DNA of 64,000 nt from JALORV01 sp963766365. Its GTDB lineage: Bacteria > Pseudomonadota > Gammaproteobacteria > Burkholderiales > Burkholderiaceae_F. How positions within the stretch are numbered: position 1 is the stretch's first letter; each line of letters begins with the position of its first letter. The DNA lies in NCBI GenBank assembly GCA_963766365.1, contig CAVXZK010000005.1:248001-312000 (forward strand), written 5' to 3'. This document shows positions 27,713 to 36,801 of this stretch, piece after piece. A program made the position numbers and the translations under genes. The notes under the pieces are model-generated. The model was not told the DNA's origin. It worked only from the letters and a program-made list of their open reading frames with translations, and did no database searches.

Positions 27713-27985
27713 GTGAACAAGACAGAGTTGATCGACCACATCGCCAAACAAGCGGACATCTCCAAAGCCGCGGCGGGTCGGGCCCTCGAAGCGATTGTCG
27801 GCGGCATACGGGGAACCCTTCGCAAGGGCAATGCAGTGACACTGGTCGGATTCGGCACCTTCTCGGTCGGCAAGCGTGCCGCGCGCACGGGCCGCAATCC
27901 CCGCACCAACGAGCCGATCAAGATCAAGGCTGCGAAGGTCGTGAAGTTCCGTCCTGGCAAGGCCTTGAAAGATTCGTTAAACTAA
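27713..27985 (+). CDS. hupB: DNA-binding protein HU (beta type)
   Basis: The 90-residue protein starts at GTG 27713, with GAGGGGG eight bases upstream; an in-frame ATG at 27695 would add six residues not seen in the family. NKTELIDHIAKQADISKAAAGRALEAI is the helical dimerisation region and GFGTFSVGKRAARTGRNPRTNEPIKIKA is the DNA-binding arm with its conserved NP tip. HU bends DNA and compacts the nucleoid. The gene between lon and ppiD is typical. It is intact, which contrasts with the damaged lon just upstream. Confidence 0.96.
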   Translation: MNKTELIDHIAKQADISKAAAGRALEAIVGGIRGTLRKGNAVTLVGFGTFSVGKRAARTGRNPRTNEPIKIKAAKVVKFRPGKALKDSLN

Positions 27986-28053
27986 CGGGCTTCGCAGCCA
28001 AGTAGCCGCTGCGGTCGGCACGGGCGATTTGGCCCGCACCGTCTGCGACGCAC

Positions 28054-28129
28054 GGGTGCTTAGCTCAGCTGGTAGAGCGGCGCCCTTACAAGGCGTAGGT
28101 CGGGAGTTCGAGCCTCTCAGCACCCACCA
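28054..28129 (+). tRNA. tRNA-Val (TAC)
   Basis: A 76-base cloverleaf with encoded CCA; acceptor arms GGGTGCT and AGCACCC pair, the anticodon TAC is at 28087-28089. It is 68 bp after hupB and 43 bp before tRNA-Asp. Confidence 0.97.
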
Positions 28130-28172
28130 ACGAGCGACTTGGCGAGCCAGCGCAGCATTGGCTGTTCCGCGG

Positions 28173-28249
28173 GGAGTGGTAGTTCAGTTGGTTAGAATAC
28201 CGGCCTGTCACGCCGGGGGTCGCGGGTTCGAGTCCCGTCCACTCCGCCA
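28173..28249 (+). tRNA. tRNA-Asp (GTC)
   Basis: A 77-base cloverleaf with encoded CCA; acceptor arms GGAGTGG and CCACTCC pair, the anticodon GTC is at 28207-28209, and the T arm is GGGTTCGAGTCCC. It is followed at once by a terminator. Confidence 0.97.
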
Positions 28250-28256
28250 TACGATG

Positions 28257-28282
28257 AAGGCGAACGCGAGTTCGCCTTTTTT
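28257..28282 (+). terminator. Rho-independent terminator after tRNA-Asp
   Basis: A 9-bp stem AAGGCGAAC / GTTCGCCTT with loop GCGA followed by a T run at 28277-28282. It ends the hupB-tRNA region 33 bp before ppiD. Confidence 0.9.
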
Positions 28283-28314
28283 CTTGTTCCTGCCCATGAC
28301 GATCGAGAGCCACC

Positions 28315-30249
28315 ATGTTTGAATCGATCCGCTCACATCGCCGCTGGCTGATGTTCTTCATGCTGGTCCTGATCTTCCCCTCGTTTGTCTTCTTCGGCAT
28401 CCAGGGCTACAACAGCTTTGTTTCCGGTGAAGGTGCGCTGGCAACGGTCGACGGCGTCCCGATCACCCAGCAGGAATTCGACTTCGCCCAGCGCGAGCGA
28501 GTCGAGCGCCTGCGACAGCAGTTCGGACCCGAGTTCGATCCGAAGATGCTGGACACCCAGGACGGCCGCGCGGCGATCCTCGACAGCCTGATCATCGATC
28601 GAGCACTGTCGCGGGAAGTGGAACGGGGCAACCTCACTGTCACGAACGACCAGCTGCGCCGCGTGCTCGCCAATGTCCCGGCGTTTCAGGAAGACAACAA
28701 GTTCAGCCTGGAGCGCTATCGCGCGTACGTGGCGGCACAGGGCCTGAGCGAACAGCAGTTCGAGGAGCGCGTGCGCGCCGACCTGCGCAAGCAGATGCTG
28801 GTGCAGGCCGTACTGGACTCAGCGATCGTTCCGACCCAGGTGGCCGAGCGCATCGACCGTGTGCTGCTAGAGCAACGCGAAGTGCGGATCCTGCCGCTCC
28901 GCGCCGAGCAGTACCTGTCCAAGGTATCGGTCACGGATGCACAGGTCAGTGCGTTCTACGACGACCACAAGAGCGATTTCGAGACGCCGGAAAATGTCAA
29001 GGTCGAATACCTCGTTCTCAGCGCCGATTCATTGGCCGGGCAGGCGGCCGTTTCGGAGGCGGACGTAAAGGCCGTTTATGAGCAGAACAAGGGCCGTTAC
29101 GGTGTCGAGGAGCAGCGACGCGCAAGTCACATCCTGATTGCGCCCGAGGGTGGCGACAAGGCGGCGGCGCGCAAGAAGGCGGACGGTATTTTGACCGCTC
29201 TGAAGGCGAATCCGGGCGAATTCGCAAAGATCGCCAAGGAGCAGTCCAAGGACCCGGGGTCCGCGGCGCAGGGAGGCGACCTGGGCTTCTTCGGCAAGGG
29301 CATGATGGTCAAGCCGTTCGAGGACACCGCGTTCAAGCTAAAGGTCGGCGAGACCAGCGATGTCGTCGAGACCGACTTCGGTTTCCACATCATCCGCGTC
29401 ACCGAGATCAAGGCGGCTGAGGCCAAGCCGCTCGCCGAAGTGCGCGCCGAGATCGAGAAAGACCTGCGCACCCAGCAGGCACTGAAGCGCTATGCCGAGG
29501 CGGCCGAGCAGTTCACGAACCTCGTGTACGAGCAATCCGACTCACTGCAGCCAGCGGCCGACAAGCTCGGACTCAAGATCGCCACTCAAGACAACGTCAC
29601 CCGTAACGTGCCGCCGGCAGCGCCCGGTCAGCCGCAGGTGCTGAACCAGCGGGTCGTTGAAGCCCTGTTCACCGACGATGCCGTAAGGAGTCGCCGCAAC
29701 ACGCAGGCGATCGAAGTCGCCCCCAACACCTTGGTCGCGGCGCGGGTCGTCGATCACCGGCCGGCCGCGGTGCGTCCGCTGGACGAAGTCAAGGCCGCGA
29801 TTCGCCAGCGGCTGGAGCGGGATGAAGCCGCCAAGCTGGCACGCGCCGCGGGCGAAGAGAAGCTCGCCGAATTGCGCAAGCAAGCGAACGAGGCCGGGTT
29901 CTCGCCGCCGATCACGGTGTCGCGTCGTGCCCCACAGGGCTTGCCGCAGAACCTGCTGAACGAGGTGTTGCTCACTCGCGCCGACAAGCTGCCGACCTAC
30001 GTCGGTGCCGAGGTCGAGGGTGCGGGCTTCCTGATCGCCAACGTCGTGTCGGCCAAGGAGGCCGCGGCGCAATTGCCGGCCCAGCGCGAGGCCGAACGGA
30101 ATGCCCTGCAGCGGCAGGCTGCTGCCGCTGACGAGGTGGCGTACGCGGAAGGCCTGCGCGCCCGGCACAAGGCCACCGTGCTCAAGCCGGAGTTCAGGCG
30201 CGAGCCAGCGAAGGCGCCGGCGGCCGACGACAAAGCATCGGCGAAGTGA
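28315..30249 (+). CDS. ppiD: Periplasmic folding chaperone, SurA-N and parvulin domains (PpiD)
   Basis: The 644-residue protein has a short cytoplasmic N-terminus, one membrane helix (WLMFFMLVLIFPSFVFFGI, about residues 11-29) and a large periplasmic part. A SurA-N-like chaperone domain follows, with a parvulin domain at about residues 265-370 (RRASHILI, GGDLGFFGKGMMVKPFEDTAF, TDFGFHIIRV). The C-terminal half is Ala-rich and less conserved. PpiD is anchored near the SecYEG exit and helps outer-membrane and secreted proteins fold. Its place after hupB and the tRNA pair is typical of Betaproteobacteria. Confidence 0.93.
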   Translation: MFESIRSHRRWLMFFMLVLIFPSFVFFGIQGYNSFVSGEGALATVDGVPITQQEFDFAQRERVERLRQQFGPEFDPKMLDTQDGRAAILDSLIIDRALSREVERGNLTVTNDQLRRVLANVPAFQEDNKFSLERYRAYVAAQGLSEQQFEERVRADLRKQMLVQAVLDSAIVPTQVAERIDRVLLEQREVRILPLRAEQYLSKVSVTDAQVSAFYDDHKSDFETPENVKVEYLVLSADSLAGQAAVSEADVKAVYEQNKGRYGVEEQRRASHILIAPEGGDKAAARKKADGILTALKANPGEFAKIAKEQSKDPGSAAQGGDLGFFGKGMMVKPFEDTAFKLKVGETSDVVETDFGFHIIRVTEIKAAEAKPLAEVRAEIEKDLRTQQALKRYAEAAEQFTNLVYEQSDSLQPAADKLGLKIATQDNVTRNVPPAAPGQPQVLNQRVVEALFTDDAVRSRRNTQAIEVAPNTLVAARVVDHRPAAVRPLDEVKAAIRQRLERDEAAKLARAAGEEKLAELRKQANEAGFSPPITVSRRAPQGLPQNLLNEVLLTRADKLPTYVGAEVEGAGFLIANVVSAKEAAAQLPAQREAERNALQRQAAAADEVAYAEGLRARHKATVLKPEFRREPAKAPAADDKASAK

Positions 30250-30272
30250 TCGCGATCGGTTGATCTGACGGA

Positions 30273-31331
30273 TCAGTCGAGCAGTTCGCGTGCTGCCGCC
30301 GCGTAGTCCGGCAGCGCGTCTGACGCGATGGAGATGATCCGGGCATCGGCGGCCTGCCTGAAGTTGCGGGCAATCGACCTGGAATACGCCGGGTCGTAGT
30401 GCTCGACCAGCAGTTGCTCGACCATCTTGTCCCACGACCGGGCCTCGACCAGCGCCTTCCACTGGTTGATCCGTTCGTGGCCGTGCAGCGGCACGAGGCA
30501 TTCAAGTTGCGTCATCAACGACGCCGGATCGCGCTCGAAGTGTGCGTACTCGTCGCGCAGCAGGCGAACGCGCACGTCGAGCTGGACGTCCAGTCGCACG
30601 CACGGTGACTCGCGCATGCACGCGAGCAAGGCGTCAGGCACGCGCAGGCTGCCGACCTTGCGGCTTTCCGACTCCACATAGACGGGCCTCGTTGCGTCGA
30701 AACGACGCAGCCGGTCCCAGACCAGCGACTCGAAATACTTCTGTCCGGGTTGGGGCTGGGAAGGCAGGCCGCCGAGCACGGAGCCGCGATGGCAGGCCAG
30801 CCCTTCGAGGTCGAGCACCTGCACTCCGGCCTCGGCCAGTTGCTGCAGCAGGCGGCTCTTGCCGCTGCCCGTAGCACCGCAGATCACGCGGAACTGCAGG
30901 CGGCCCGGGAGAACATCGAGCTGCTGGATCACCGCGCGGCGGTAGGCCCGATAGCCACCGCGCAACTGAACCGCCTTCCACCCGACGCGGTCGAGGATGT
31001 GCGTCATGGCACCGCTGCGATTGCCGCCGCGCCAGCAGTAGACGAGTGGGTGCCAGTCACGTGGCTTGTCGGCGAATGTGGTTTCCAGATGGTGCGCGAT
31101 GTTGCGCGCCACGAGCGCCGCTCCGCGCCGCCGCGCCTCGAACGATGACTGCTGCCGGTCCATCGTGCCGACCTCGCTGCGCTCTGCGTCACGGAGCACC
31201 GGACAGCTGATGGCGCCGGGCACGTGGTCCTCGGCGTACTCGCCCTCGCTGCGCACGTCGATCACGGTGTCATAGGCGTCGAGGTCCTGCAGCGCCTCGG
31301 TAGCCTCGACCTCGTCGCGATCGGGTCTCAT
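30273..31331 (-). CDS. mnmH: tRNA 2-selenouridine synthase
   Basis: The 352-residue protein combines an N-terminal rhodanese domain (YDTVIDVRSEGEYAEDHVPGA) with catalytic Cys99 in CWRGGNRSG, and a P-loop domain starting at GATGSGKSRLLQQL. This is the MnmH (SelU, YbbB) architecture; it geranylates and then selenates 2-thiouridine at tRNA position 34, with selenophosphate as donor. No selD lies in the window. Its start overlaps the stop of the esterase gene (ATGA), so the pair is translationally coupled. Sequence to the C-terminus is uninterrupted. Confidence 0.94.
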   Translation of the reverse strand: MRPDRDEVEATEALQDLDAYDTVIDVRSEGEYAEDHVPGAISCPVLRDAERSEVGTMDRQQSSFEARRRGAALVARNIAHHLETTFADKPRDWHPLVYCWRGGNRSGAMTHILDRVGWKAVQLRGGYRAYRRAVIQQLDVLPGRLQFRVICGATGSGKSRLLQQLAEAGVQVLDLEGLACHRGSVLGGLPSQPQPGQKYFESLVWDRLRRFDATRPVYVESESRKVGSLRVPDALLACMRESPCVRLDVQLDVRVRLLRDEYAHFERDPASLMTQLECLVPLHGHERINQWKALVEARSWDKMVEQLLVEHYDPAYSRSIARNFRQAADARIISIASDALPDYAAAARELLD

Positions 31332-32035
31332 CGCGCCTTGGCCGCGCCGTCGCGAAGCAGGGGCTTCAGGTGTGGCCAGACGTTGTCCAGCATGCGCGGC
31401 TGCGCGGTCTCGTTCGGATGGATGCGGTCGGCCTGGAAGTACGTGAGGGACTCGGCGAAGCCGTTGAGCAGGAAGGGCGCCAGAGGAATGCGCAACTCGC
31501 GCGCCACGCTGGCGAAAGACTCGAAGAACTTGTCCGAGTAGTCGCGTCCGTAGTTGGGCGGCACGCGCACCCCGACCAGCAGCACGCGTGCGCCGGCGGC
31601 CAGGCTGGCTTTCGCCATCGCCGCGAGATTGTCGCGCAGGGTGTTCAACGGCAGTCCGCGCAAGCCGTCATTGGCACCGAGTTCGAGGATCACAACGGCC
31701 GGACGGTGCTGCTTCAGCAATGCGGGTAAACGAGTGCGCCCGCCACTCGTGGTTTCACCGCTGATGCTCGCATTGACGACCGTATAATCGAGTCGATTGC
31801 TGCGCAGGCGATCGCCCAGCAACTGCACCCATCCCGTCCCGCGTGGCAGTCCGTACTCCGCTGACAGGCTGTCTCCCACGACCAGTATCACCGGACGTGC
31901 CGATGCGAGATCCGGCGCGGGTGCCGCTTGCGCACCGGCAGGCCCCGCGTGACGGGCGAGGGCGAGTGCCGGGATCAGCGAGCAGACGGAATGAATGAAG
32001 GTCCTGCGCGAGGCAGAGGAACGGGTGACGAACAT
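31328..32035 (-). CDS. tesA: GDSL/SGNH esterase (TesA-like) with Tat-type signal
   Basis: The 235-residue protein is taken from ATG 32035; longer upstream reading would cross the divergent ATPase gene and has no homology. SRRTFIHSVCSLIPALALA near residues 9-27 fits a twin-arginine signal peptide. The SGNH blocks are visible: GDSLS (54-58), the Gly region SGETTSGGRTRLP, LGANDGLRG with the oxyanion Asn, and DRIHPNE with the catalytic Asp and His. TesA-like enzymes are periplasmic lysophospholipase, arylesterase or thioesterase proteins. The gene is divergent from a YbbA-like ATPase, as in Enterobacteria, with overlapping 5' ends. Confidence 0.88.
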   Translation of the reverse strand: MFVTRSSASRRTFIHSVCSLIPALALARHAGPAGAQAAPAPDLASARPVILVVGDSLSAEYGLPRGTGWVQLLGDRLRSNRLDYTVVNASISGETTSGGRTRLPALLKQHRPAVVILELGANDGLRGLPLNTLRDNLAAMAKASLAAGARVLLVGVRVPPNYGRDYSDKFFESFASVARELRIPLAPFLLNGFAESLTYFQADRIHPNETAQPRMLDNVWPHLKPLLRDGAAKAR

Positions 32036-32711
32036 CGCGGTGGAGGCGCAAGGCCTCGGCAAGGTCGTGCAGGATGCCACAGGCAGCCTGACGATTCTCG
32101 ATGATATCAACCTCGCGATCGCCGCCGGGGAAACAGCGGCAATCGTCGGTGCCTCGGGCTCGGGCAAGTCCACGCTGCTCGGACTGCTTGCGGGTCTCGA
32201 TGTTCCGACGTCGGGCCAGGTGAAGATCTTCGGCGAGTCGATGTTCGCCCTCGACGAGGATGGACGCGCGGCGCTACGGGCACGCTCGATCGGCTTTGTA
32301 TTCCAGTCGTTCCAGTTGCTGCCGCACCTGACGGCGCTCGAGAACGTTCTGCTGCCGCTAGAACTCACCGGGCGAACGCCCGAGGGCGAGGATCCGGTGG
32401 CCGCCGCGCGCGCGTTGCTTGCCCGCGTCGGCCTTGGTGAACGCCTGTCACACTATCCCAAGTACCTGAGCGGTGGAGAGCAGCAGCGTGTTGCACTGGC
32501 GCGGGCGTTCGTGCTGCGTCCGCCGCTGCTGCTCGCGGACGAGCCGACAGGCAGCCTCGATGCCCGCACCGGCGAGGCGGTCATCGACCTGATGTTCGAA
32601 CTGAATCGCGAACGCGGATCGACGCTGGTGCTGGTCACGCACGACGCGGGCATCGCGAGTCGCTGCGCGCGCAGCATCGAGCTCGCCGCCGGTCGCGTAG
32701 TCAGGCAGTAA
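32025..32711 (+). CDS. ABC transporter ATPase, YbbA/LolD-like, without a permease gene
   Basis: The 228-residue ATPase is read from GTG 32025, preceded by AGAGGA; ATG 31995 is an alternative that would overlap the divergent esterase more deeply. Walker A is GASGSGKST, the Q loop is FVFQSFQLLPHL, the signature is LSGGEQQRVALARAF, Walker B is LLLADEPTGSLD and the switch His is in VLVTHD. The motif GFVFQSFQLLPHLTALENV is typical of YbbA and LolD/MacB exporters. In most genomes the partner FtsX-like permease (YbbP) follows, but here the next gene is the convergent nnr, which overlaps it by 11 bases at the stop. A distant permease may supply the membrane part. Confidence 0.9.
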   Translation: MTNIAVEAQGLGKVVQDATGSLTILDDINLAIAAGETAAIVGASGSGKSTLLGLLAGLDVPTSGQVKIFGESMFALDEDGRAALRARSIGFVFQSFQLLPHLTALENVLLPLELTGRTPEGEDPVAAARALLARVGLGERLSHYPKYLSGGEQQRVALARAFVLRPPLLLADEPTGSLDARTGEAVIDLMFELNRERGSTLVLVTHDAGIASRCARSIELAAGRVVRQ

Positions 32712-34164
32712 GCCCGGCACGCAGACGTCCGAGCACCTCGGCCGCGCGCGGCGCGACCTCACCGGCCACCAGACCGATATCCGGTCCGTCTTCGGCCGCA
32801 CGCCCGTGCAGCCACGTGGCCGCTATGGCGGCGTCCCACGCATCGAAGCCCTGCGCCAGGAACGCGCCCAGCATGCCAGCCAGTACATCCCCGGTTCCTG
32901 CCGTGGCGAGGGCGGGTGAGCCGGTCGGGTTGAGGGCATAGGCGCCGTCCGGGCGCGCCAGCACGCTGCCAGCGCCTTTCAGGATGACGATTGCGTTGAA
33001 GCGTGCTGCGAGCTGCCGCGCAGCCGCGATGCGATCCTGCTGCACGTCGGTGGCGCTGCACCCGAGCAGGCGTGCCGCTTCGAGCGGGTGAGGGGTGAGG
33101 ATGGTCGCTGCCGGATGGTGACGCAGGCGCTCCTGCAGTGACACGTCGGCGGCGATCAGGTTGAGCGCGTCGGCATCGATGACAAGTGCGACACGGCGTT
33201 CCAGCGCCGCGGCGAGCGCGGTGCGCGCGTCGTCACCCATGCCCAGCCCGCAGCCGACGACGATGGCCTGCAACTCGTTCAGTTCCGAAAGGCTGCGGAA
33301 CATCAACTCCGGTTGGGCAGGATCGACGCGGAAGTCGGGCGCGCCGATCGCGTCGACGTAGACGCGTCCCGCGCCGAGCCGCAGTGCGGCGCGCCCGCCG
33401 AGCAGCGCGGCACCCACCATGCCGCGGCCGCCGCCGAGTACCAGCACGTTGCCGAACGTGCCCTTGTGCGAATCGCGGCGGCGCCGCTGCACGACCGGAG
33501 TCAGGTCAGATGCGTCCAGCAGCACGCCATGACCAGGTGTCGCGTGGGTGCCGATCGGTTCCACGACGACGGTGCCGGCGGCATCGACTCCAGCGGCGGT
33601 ATGCAGGCCGGGCTTGTCGCCGATGAACGTGATCGTTGCCGATGCGATCACGCCTGCCACGCCGCCCACCCAGGCTCCGGTGTCGGCATCGAGGCCGCTC
33701 GGCACGTCGATCGCGACGACCGGCGCGTGCCGGTTGAGCCATTCGCTCGCCACCAGGAAGTCGCCGGACAGAGGTCGCGCCAGGCCGATGCCGAACATCG
33801 CGTCGATGACCGCCTCGAACCGTGCCTCGGTCGGCAATGAGGACAGCACGCGACCGCCGCTCGCGATCCATCGGGCGTGGGCCTCACGTGCATCGTCAGC
33901 TGTCGGACGGTCGGCGCCGAGCAGCACGCAGACGACTTCGTGGCCGCGCTCGCGCAACGCGCTCGCGATGACAAAGCCATCGCCGCCGTTGTTGCCCGGG
34001 CCGCAGGCGACGCAGAACGATCGCGCGCCGTGTCCGTGATGCTCGGCAATCCAGTCGGCCGCAGCACGTCCCGCCCGCGCCATCAGGGTGCCGGCAGCCA
34101 ATTGCGCCTGCGCAGCGCGCTCGATCGCACGCAATTCATCGACGCGGTAGAGGCAGCGACCCAT
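32701..34164 (-). CDS. nnr: Bifunctional NAD(P)H-hydrate epimerase / ADP-dependent dehydratase
   Basis: The 487-residue protein fuses two repair enzymes. The N-terminal epimerase domain (about 1-215) carries VACGPGNNGGDGFVIASALRERGH and VIDAMFGIGLARPLSGDF. The C-terminal ribokinase-like dehydratase domain starts near KGTFGNVLVLGGGRGMVGAALLGGRAALRLGAG and ends with the nucleotide-binding TAGTGDVLAGMLGAFLAQG. Together they convert damaged, hydrated NAD(P)H back to NAD(P)H. The gene lies nine bases downstream of dadA on the same strand and converges on the YbbA-like ATPase. Confidence 0.94.
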   Translation of the reverse strand: MGRCLYRVDELRAIERAAQAQLAAGTLMARAGRAAADWIAEHHGHGARSFCVACGPGNNGGDGFVIASALRERGHEVVCVLLGADRPTADDAREAHARWIASGGRVLSSLPTEARFEAVIDAMFGIGLARPLSGDFLVASEWLNRHAPVVAIDVPSGLDADTGAWVGGVAGVIASATITFIGDKPGLHTAAGVDAAGTVVVEPIGTHATPGHGVLLDASDLTPVVQRRRRDSHKGTFGNVLVLGGGRGMVGAALLGGRAALRLGAGRVYVDAIGAPDFRVDPAQPELMFRSLSELNELQAIVVGCGLGMGDDARTALAAALERRVALVIDADALNLIAADVSLQERLRHHPAATILTPHPLEAARLLGCSATDVQQDRIAAARQLAARFNAIVILKGAGSVLARPDGAYALNPTGSPALATAGTGDVLAGMLGAFLAQGFDAWDAAIAATWLHGRAAEDGPDIGLVAGEVAPRAAEVLGRLRAGLTA

Positions 34165-34173
34165 GAGTCAAGG

Positions 34174-35436
34174 CTAGGCGGCCGCGCCGCCCAGGTACCT
34201 GTCCAGCGTCAAGCCTTCGAGGTCAATGGCTGGCTCGCGGCCGGCGATCAAGTCGGCGAGGATGCGCCCGGAACCGGTGGCCATGACCCAACCGCTCGAG
34301 CCGTGACCGATGTTGAGGAACAGGTTGCCGACCGGTGTGCAGCCCAGCACCGGCGGGCCGTCCGGAAGCATCGGCCGCGCGCCGACCCAGAACTTCCCCT
34401 GCCGGTAACTTGCGGCATACGGAAACCAGTCGCTCGCAACCTTGAACAGCGTTCGCAACGCGCTCTCGCGCAGCTCGGTGCCCCGCGTGTCGAGCTCCGC
34501 CGTGCCGGCGACGCGCATCCGGTTACCCATGCGCGTGATCGCGACCTTGTAGGTCTCGTCCATCACGCTGAGGAACGGCGCATGTTCGAACGCGGTGATG
34601 GACGCCGTCGCCGAGTAGCCCTTGACGGCCAGCAGCGGCACGCGAATCCCGACGCGGGCCAGCAACTGTGCGCTGTCGACGCCGCCGGCGAGGACGTAGG
34701 TGTCGGCGCGCAACAGGCCGGCGGACGTCGCCAGCGCATCGATGCGGCCGAGCGCCATCTCGAAGCCGCTCACTTCGACGCCGAAACGGAACTCGACGCC
34801 GTCGCGAATCGCGATGTCCTTCAGCTGGTGCGCGAAGTAGGCGCAGTTGCCGGTCTCGTCGTCAGGCAGGTGCACGCCGCCAGCCAGCACCGTCGCGGGG
34901 TGCAGTGCCGGCTCGAGCGCGCGGCACTGCCCGGCGTCGAGCAGCATGTGCCGCACGCCGAGCTCGGCCAGCAGAGCGCGTGCGGCCGCCGACGCCTCCA
35001 GTTCCGTTTCCGTGCGAAAGAGCTGCAGGTAACCGGTGGCCTGTTCGTAGTCGAGCGCATGCGCCGTTCGCAACACGCGGAGTTCGGCCTGGCTGTAGAA
35101 CGCCAGCCGCTGCATGCGCGCTCGGTTGCGCCGATAGCGCTCGAGGTCGCACTCGCGCAGCCAGCGACGCAGCCAGCGCCACAGGGCCGGGTCAAGCGAA
35201 GGCCGGAAGATGACGGGTGCCTCGGGCCGCAGGAGGTAGGAAAGCACCTTCTTCGGCATGCCGGGCGAAGCCCAGGGGCCGACATAGCCAGGGGCCATGA
35301 CGCCGGCATTGGCGAAACTGCCTTCCTGGGCGACGCCGGAGCGGCGTTCCAGCACCGTGACGTCGAAGCCTGCGCGACGAAGGGCATAAGCAGTGCAGAC
35401 GCCGATGATGCCGGCACCCACCACGACAACGCGCAT
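34174..35436 (-). CDS. dadA: D-amino acid dehydrogenase small subunit-like FAD oxidoreductase
   Basis: The 420-residue flavoprotein begins with the Rossmann motif VVVVGAGIIGVCTAYALRRAGFDVTVLER and the DadA hallmark SFANAGVMAPGYVGPWASPGMPKKVL. The C-terminal FAD contact is NLFLNIGHGSSGWVMATGSGRILADLI. It oxidises D-amino acids (chiefly D-Ala) to 2-oxo acids with electrons to quinone at the membrane. It is followed by nnr and preceded, 61 bp upstream on the same strand, by a TRAP transporter permease, so it may act on what that transporter imports. Confidence 0.92.
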   Translation of the reverse strand: MRVVVVGAGIIGVCTAYALRRAGFDVTVLERRSGVAQEGSFANAGVMAPGYVGPWASPGMPKKVLSYLLRPEAPVIFRPSLDPALWRWLRRWLRECDLERYRRNRARMQRLAFYSQAELRVLRTAHALDYEQATGYLQLFRTETELEASAAARALLAELGVRHMLLDAGQCRALEPALHPATVLAGGVHLPDDETGNCAYFAHQLKDIAIRDGVEFRFGVEVSGFEMALGRIDALATSAGLLRADTYVLAGGVDSAQLLARVGIRVPLLAVKGYSATASITAFEHAPFLSVMDETYKVAITRMGNRMRVAGTAELDTRGTELRESALRTLFKVASDWFPYAASYRQGKFWVGARPMLPDGPPVLGCTPVGNLFLNIGHGSSGWVMATGSGRILADLIAGREPAIDLEGLTLDRYLGGAAA

Positions 35437-35497
35437 GAATCTTCTTCTGTGAAATCCGGGCGGCGCGGATTGTAGCCGCGCGCCGGCGCATCCCCGC

Positions 35498-36796
35498 CTA
35501 GAGCTTCATCTGCGAAGGCAGCGCGGTGACGAGCTGCGGGAAGAACCAGATCAGCAGCACCGCAATGAACATCATCACGAAGTAAGGGAAGGCGGCCACC
35601 GCGATCGTGTTGATCTGTCGCCGGGTCATGCCCTGCAGCACGAAGAGGTTGAAGCCGACCGGCGGCGTGATCTGCGCCATTTCGACGACGACGACGATGA
35701 AGACGCCGAACCACAGCAGGTCGATGCTGGCCGTCTGCAGCGTCGGCAGCAGCACCGCCATCGTGAGCACCACCATCGAGATACCGTCGAGGAAGCAGCC
35801 GAGCACGATGAAGAACACCATCAGCAGCATGATCAGCCCGAACGGCGAGAGCTGCAGTGCGCCGATCATCTCGGCGAGCTGCCGGGGCAGCCCGATGAAG
35901 CCCATCGACAGAGACAGGAACGCCGAGCCGGCGAGGATCAGCGCAATCATGCAGTACAGCCGCGTCGCTGCCATCAGTGAGTCACGGAACGTCGGCCAGG
36001 TGAGCGTCCGCTGCGCGGCCGACAGGATCAGGGCGCCGACGACGCCGAGCGCCGCCGCTTCAGTGGCGGTGGCGATGCCGAGGTAGATCGATCCGAGCAC
36101 CACGACGATCAGCAGCACGACCGGGATCAGGTGGCGCGATTCGGCGAGCTTCTGCGCGAAGTTCATGCGGATGTCCGCCGGCGGTACCAGGTCTCGGTTA
36201 CGCAGTGCCCAGACGATCGTGTACCCCATGAACAGGGTGGCGATCATCAGGCCCGGGATGACGCCGGCGATGAAGAGCTTGCCGATCGAAACGTCCGCAG
36301 CGACGCCATAGACGATCATGATGATCGACGGCGGGATCAGCAGGCCGAGCGTGCCGGCGCCGGCGAGCGAACCGATCGAGATCTGCTCGGGGTAGCCGCG
36401 CTTCTTCAGTTCCGGCAGGGTGATCTTGCCGACTGTCGCGCAGGTCGCCGCCGACGAGCCCGATACCGCCGCGAAAATGGTGCAGCCGATGATGTTGGTA
36501 TGCAGCAGCCGTCCCGGCAGCCATTGCAGCCAGGGCGCCAGGCCGCGGAACATGCCTTCCGACAGGCGCGTCTTCAGCAGGATCTCGCCCATCCAGATGA
36601 ACAGCGGCAGCGCGGTCAGCGTCCAGCTCGACAGCGATCCCCACACCGTCAGCGCCAGCGCATCGCCGCCGGGCCGCGTCGTGAAGAGCTCCATGCCGAG
36701 CCACGCCACCCCCAGCACCGCAATGCCGATCCAGACGCCTGCGCCGAGGATGACGAAAAGCGCGATGATCAACAGAAGGGCAGTGACGGTTCCCAC
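35498..36796 (-). CDS. dctM: TRAP transporter large permease (DctM)
   Basis: The 432-residue membrane protein has about twelve hydrophobic segments and starts at GTG 36796. The family blocks PLFIWMGEILLKTRLSEGMFRG, AAVSGSSAATCATVGKITLPELKKRGYP, SLAGAGTLGLLIPPSIIMIVYGV and LGCFLDGISMVVLTMAVLLP define the DctM/SiaM ion-transporter fold. It forms the Na+-coupled translocation channel with the DctQ subunit and receives substrate from the DctP protein. The gene follows dctQ by five bases. Confidence 0.95.
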   Translation of the reverse strand: MGTVTALLLIIALFVILGAGVWIGIAVLGVAWLGMELFTTRPGGDALALTVWGSLSSWTLTALPLFIWMGEILLKTRLSEGMFRGLAPWLQWLPGRLLHTNIIGCTIFAAVSGSSAATCATVGKITLPELKKRGYPEQISIGSLAGAGTLGLLIPPSIIMIVYGVAADVSIGKLFIAGVIPGLMIATLFMGYTIVWALRNRDLVPPADIRMNFAQKLAESRHLIPVVLLIVVVLGSIYLGIATATEAAALGVVGALILSAAQRTLTWPTFRDSLMAATRLYCMIALILAGSAFLSLSMGFIGLPRQLAEMIGALQLSPFGLIMLLMVFFIVLGCFLDGISMVVLTMAVLLPTLQTASIDLLWFGVFIVVVVEMAQITPPVGFNLFVLQGMTRRQINTIAVAAFPYFVMMFIAVLLIWFFPQLVTALPSQMKL

Positions 36797-36801
36797 GGCG
36801 G

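Noticed and set aside
33877..35475. 532-codon plus-strand frame over nnr and dadA
   Set aside because: Both minus-strand genes have complete family motifs, while this frame has none.
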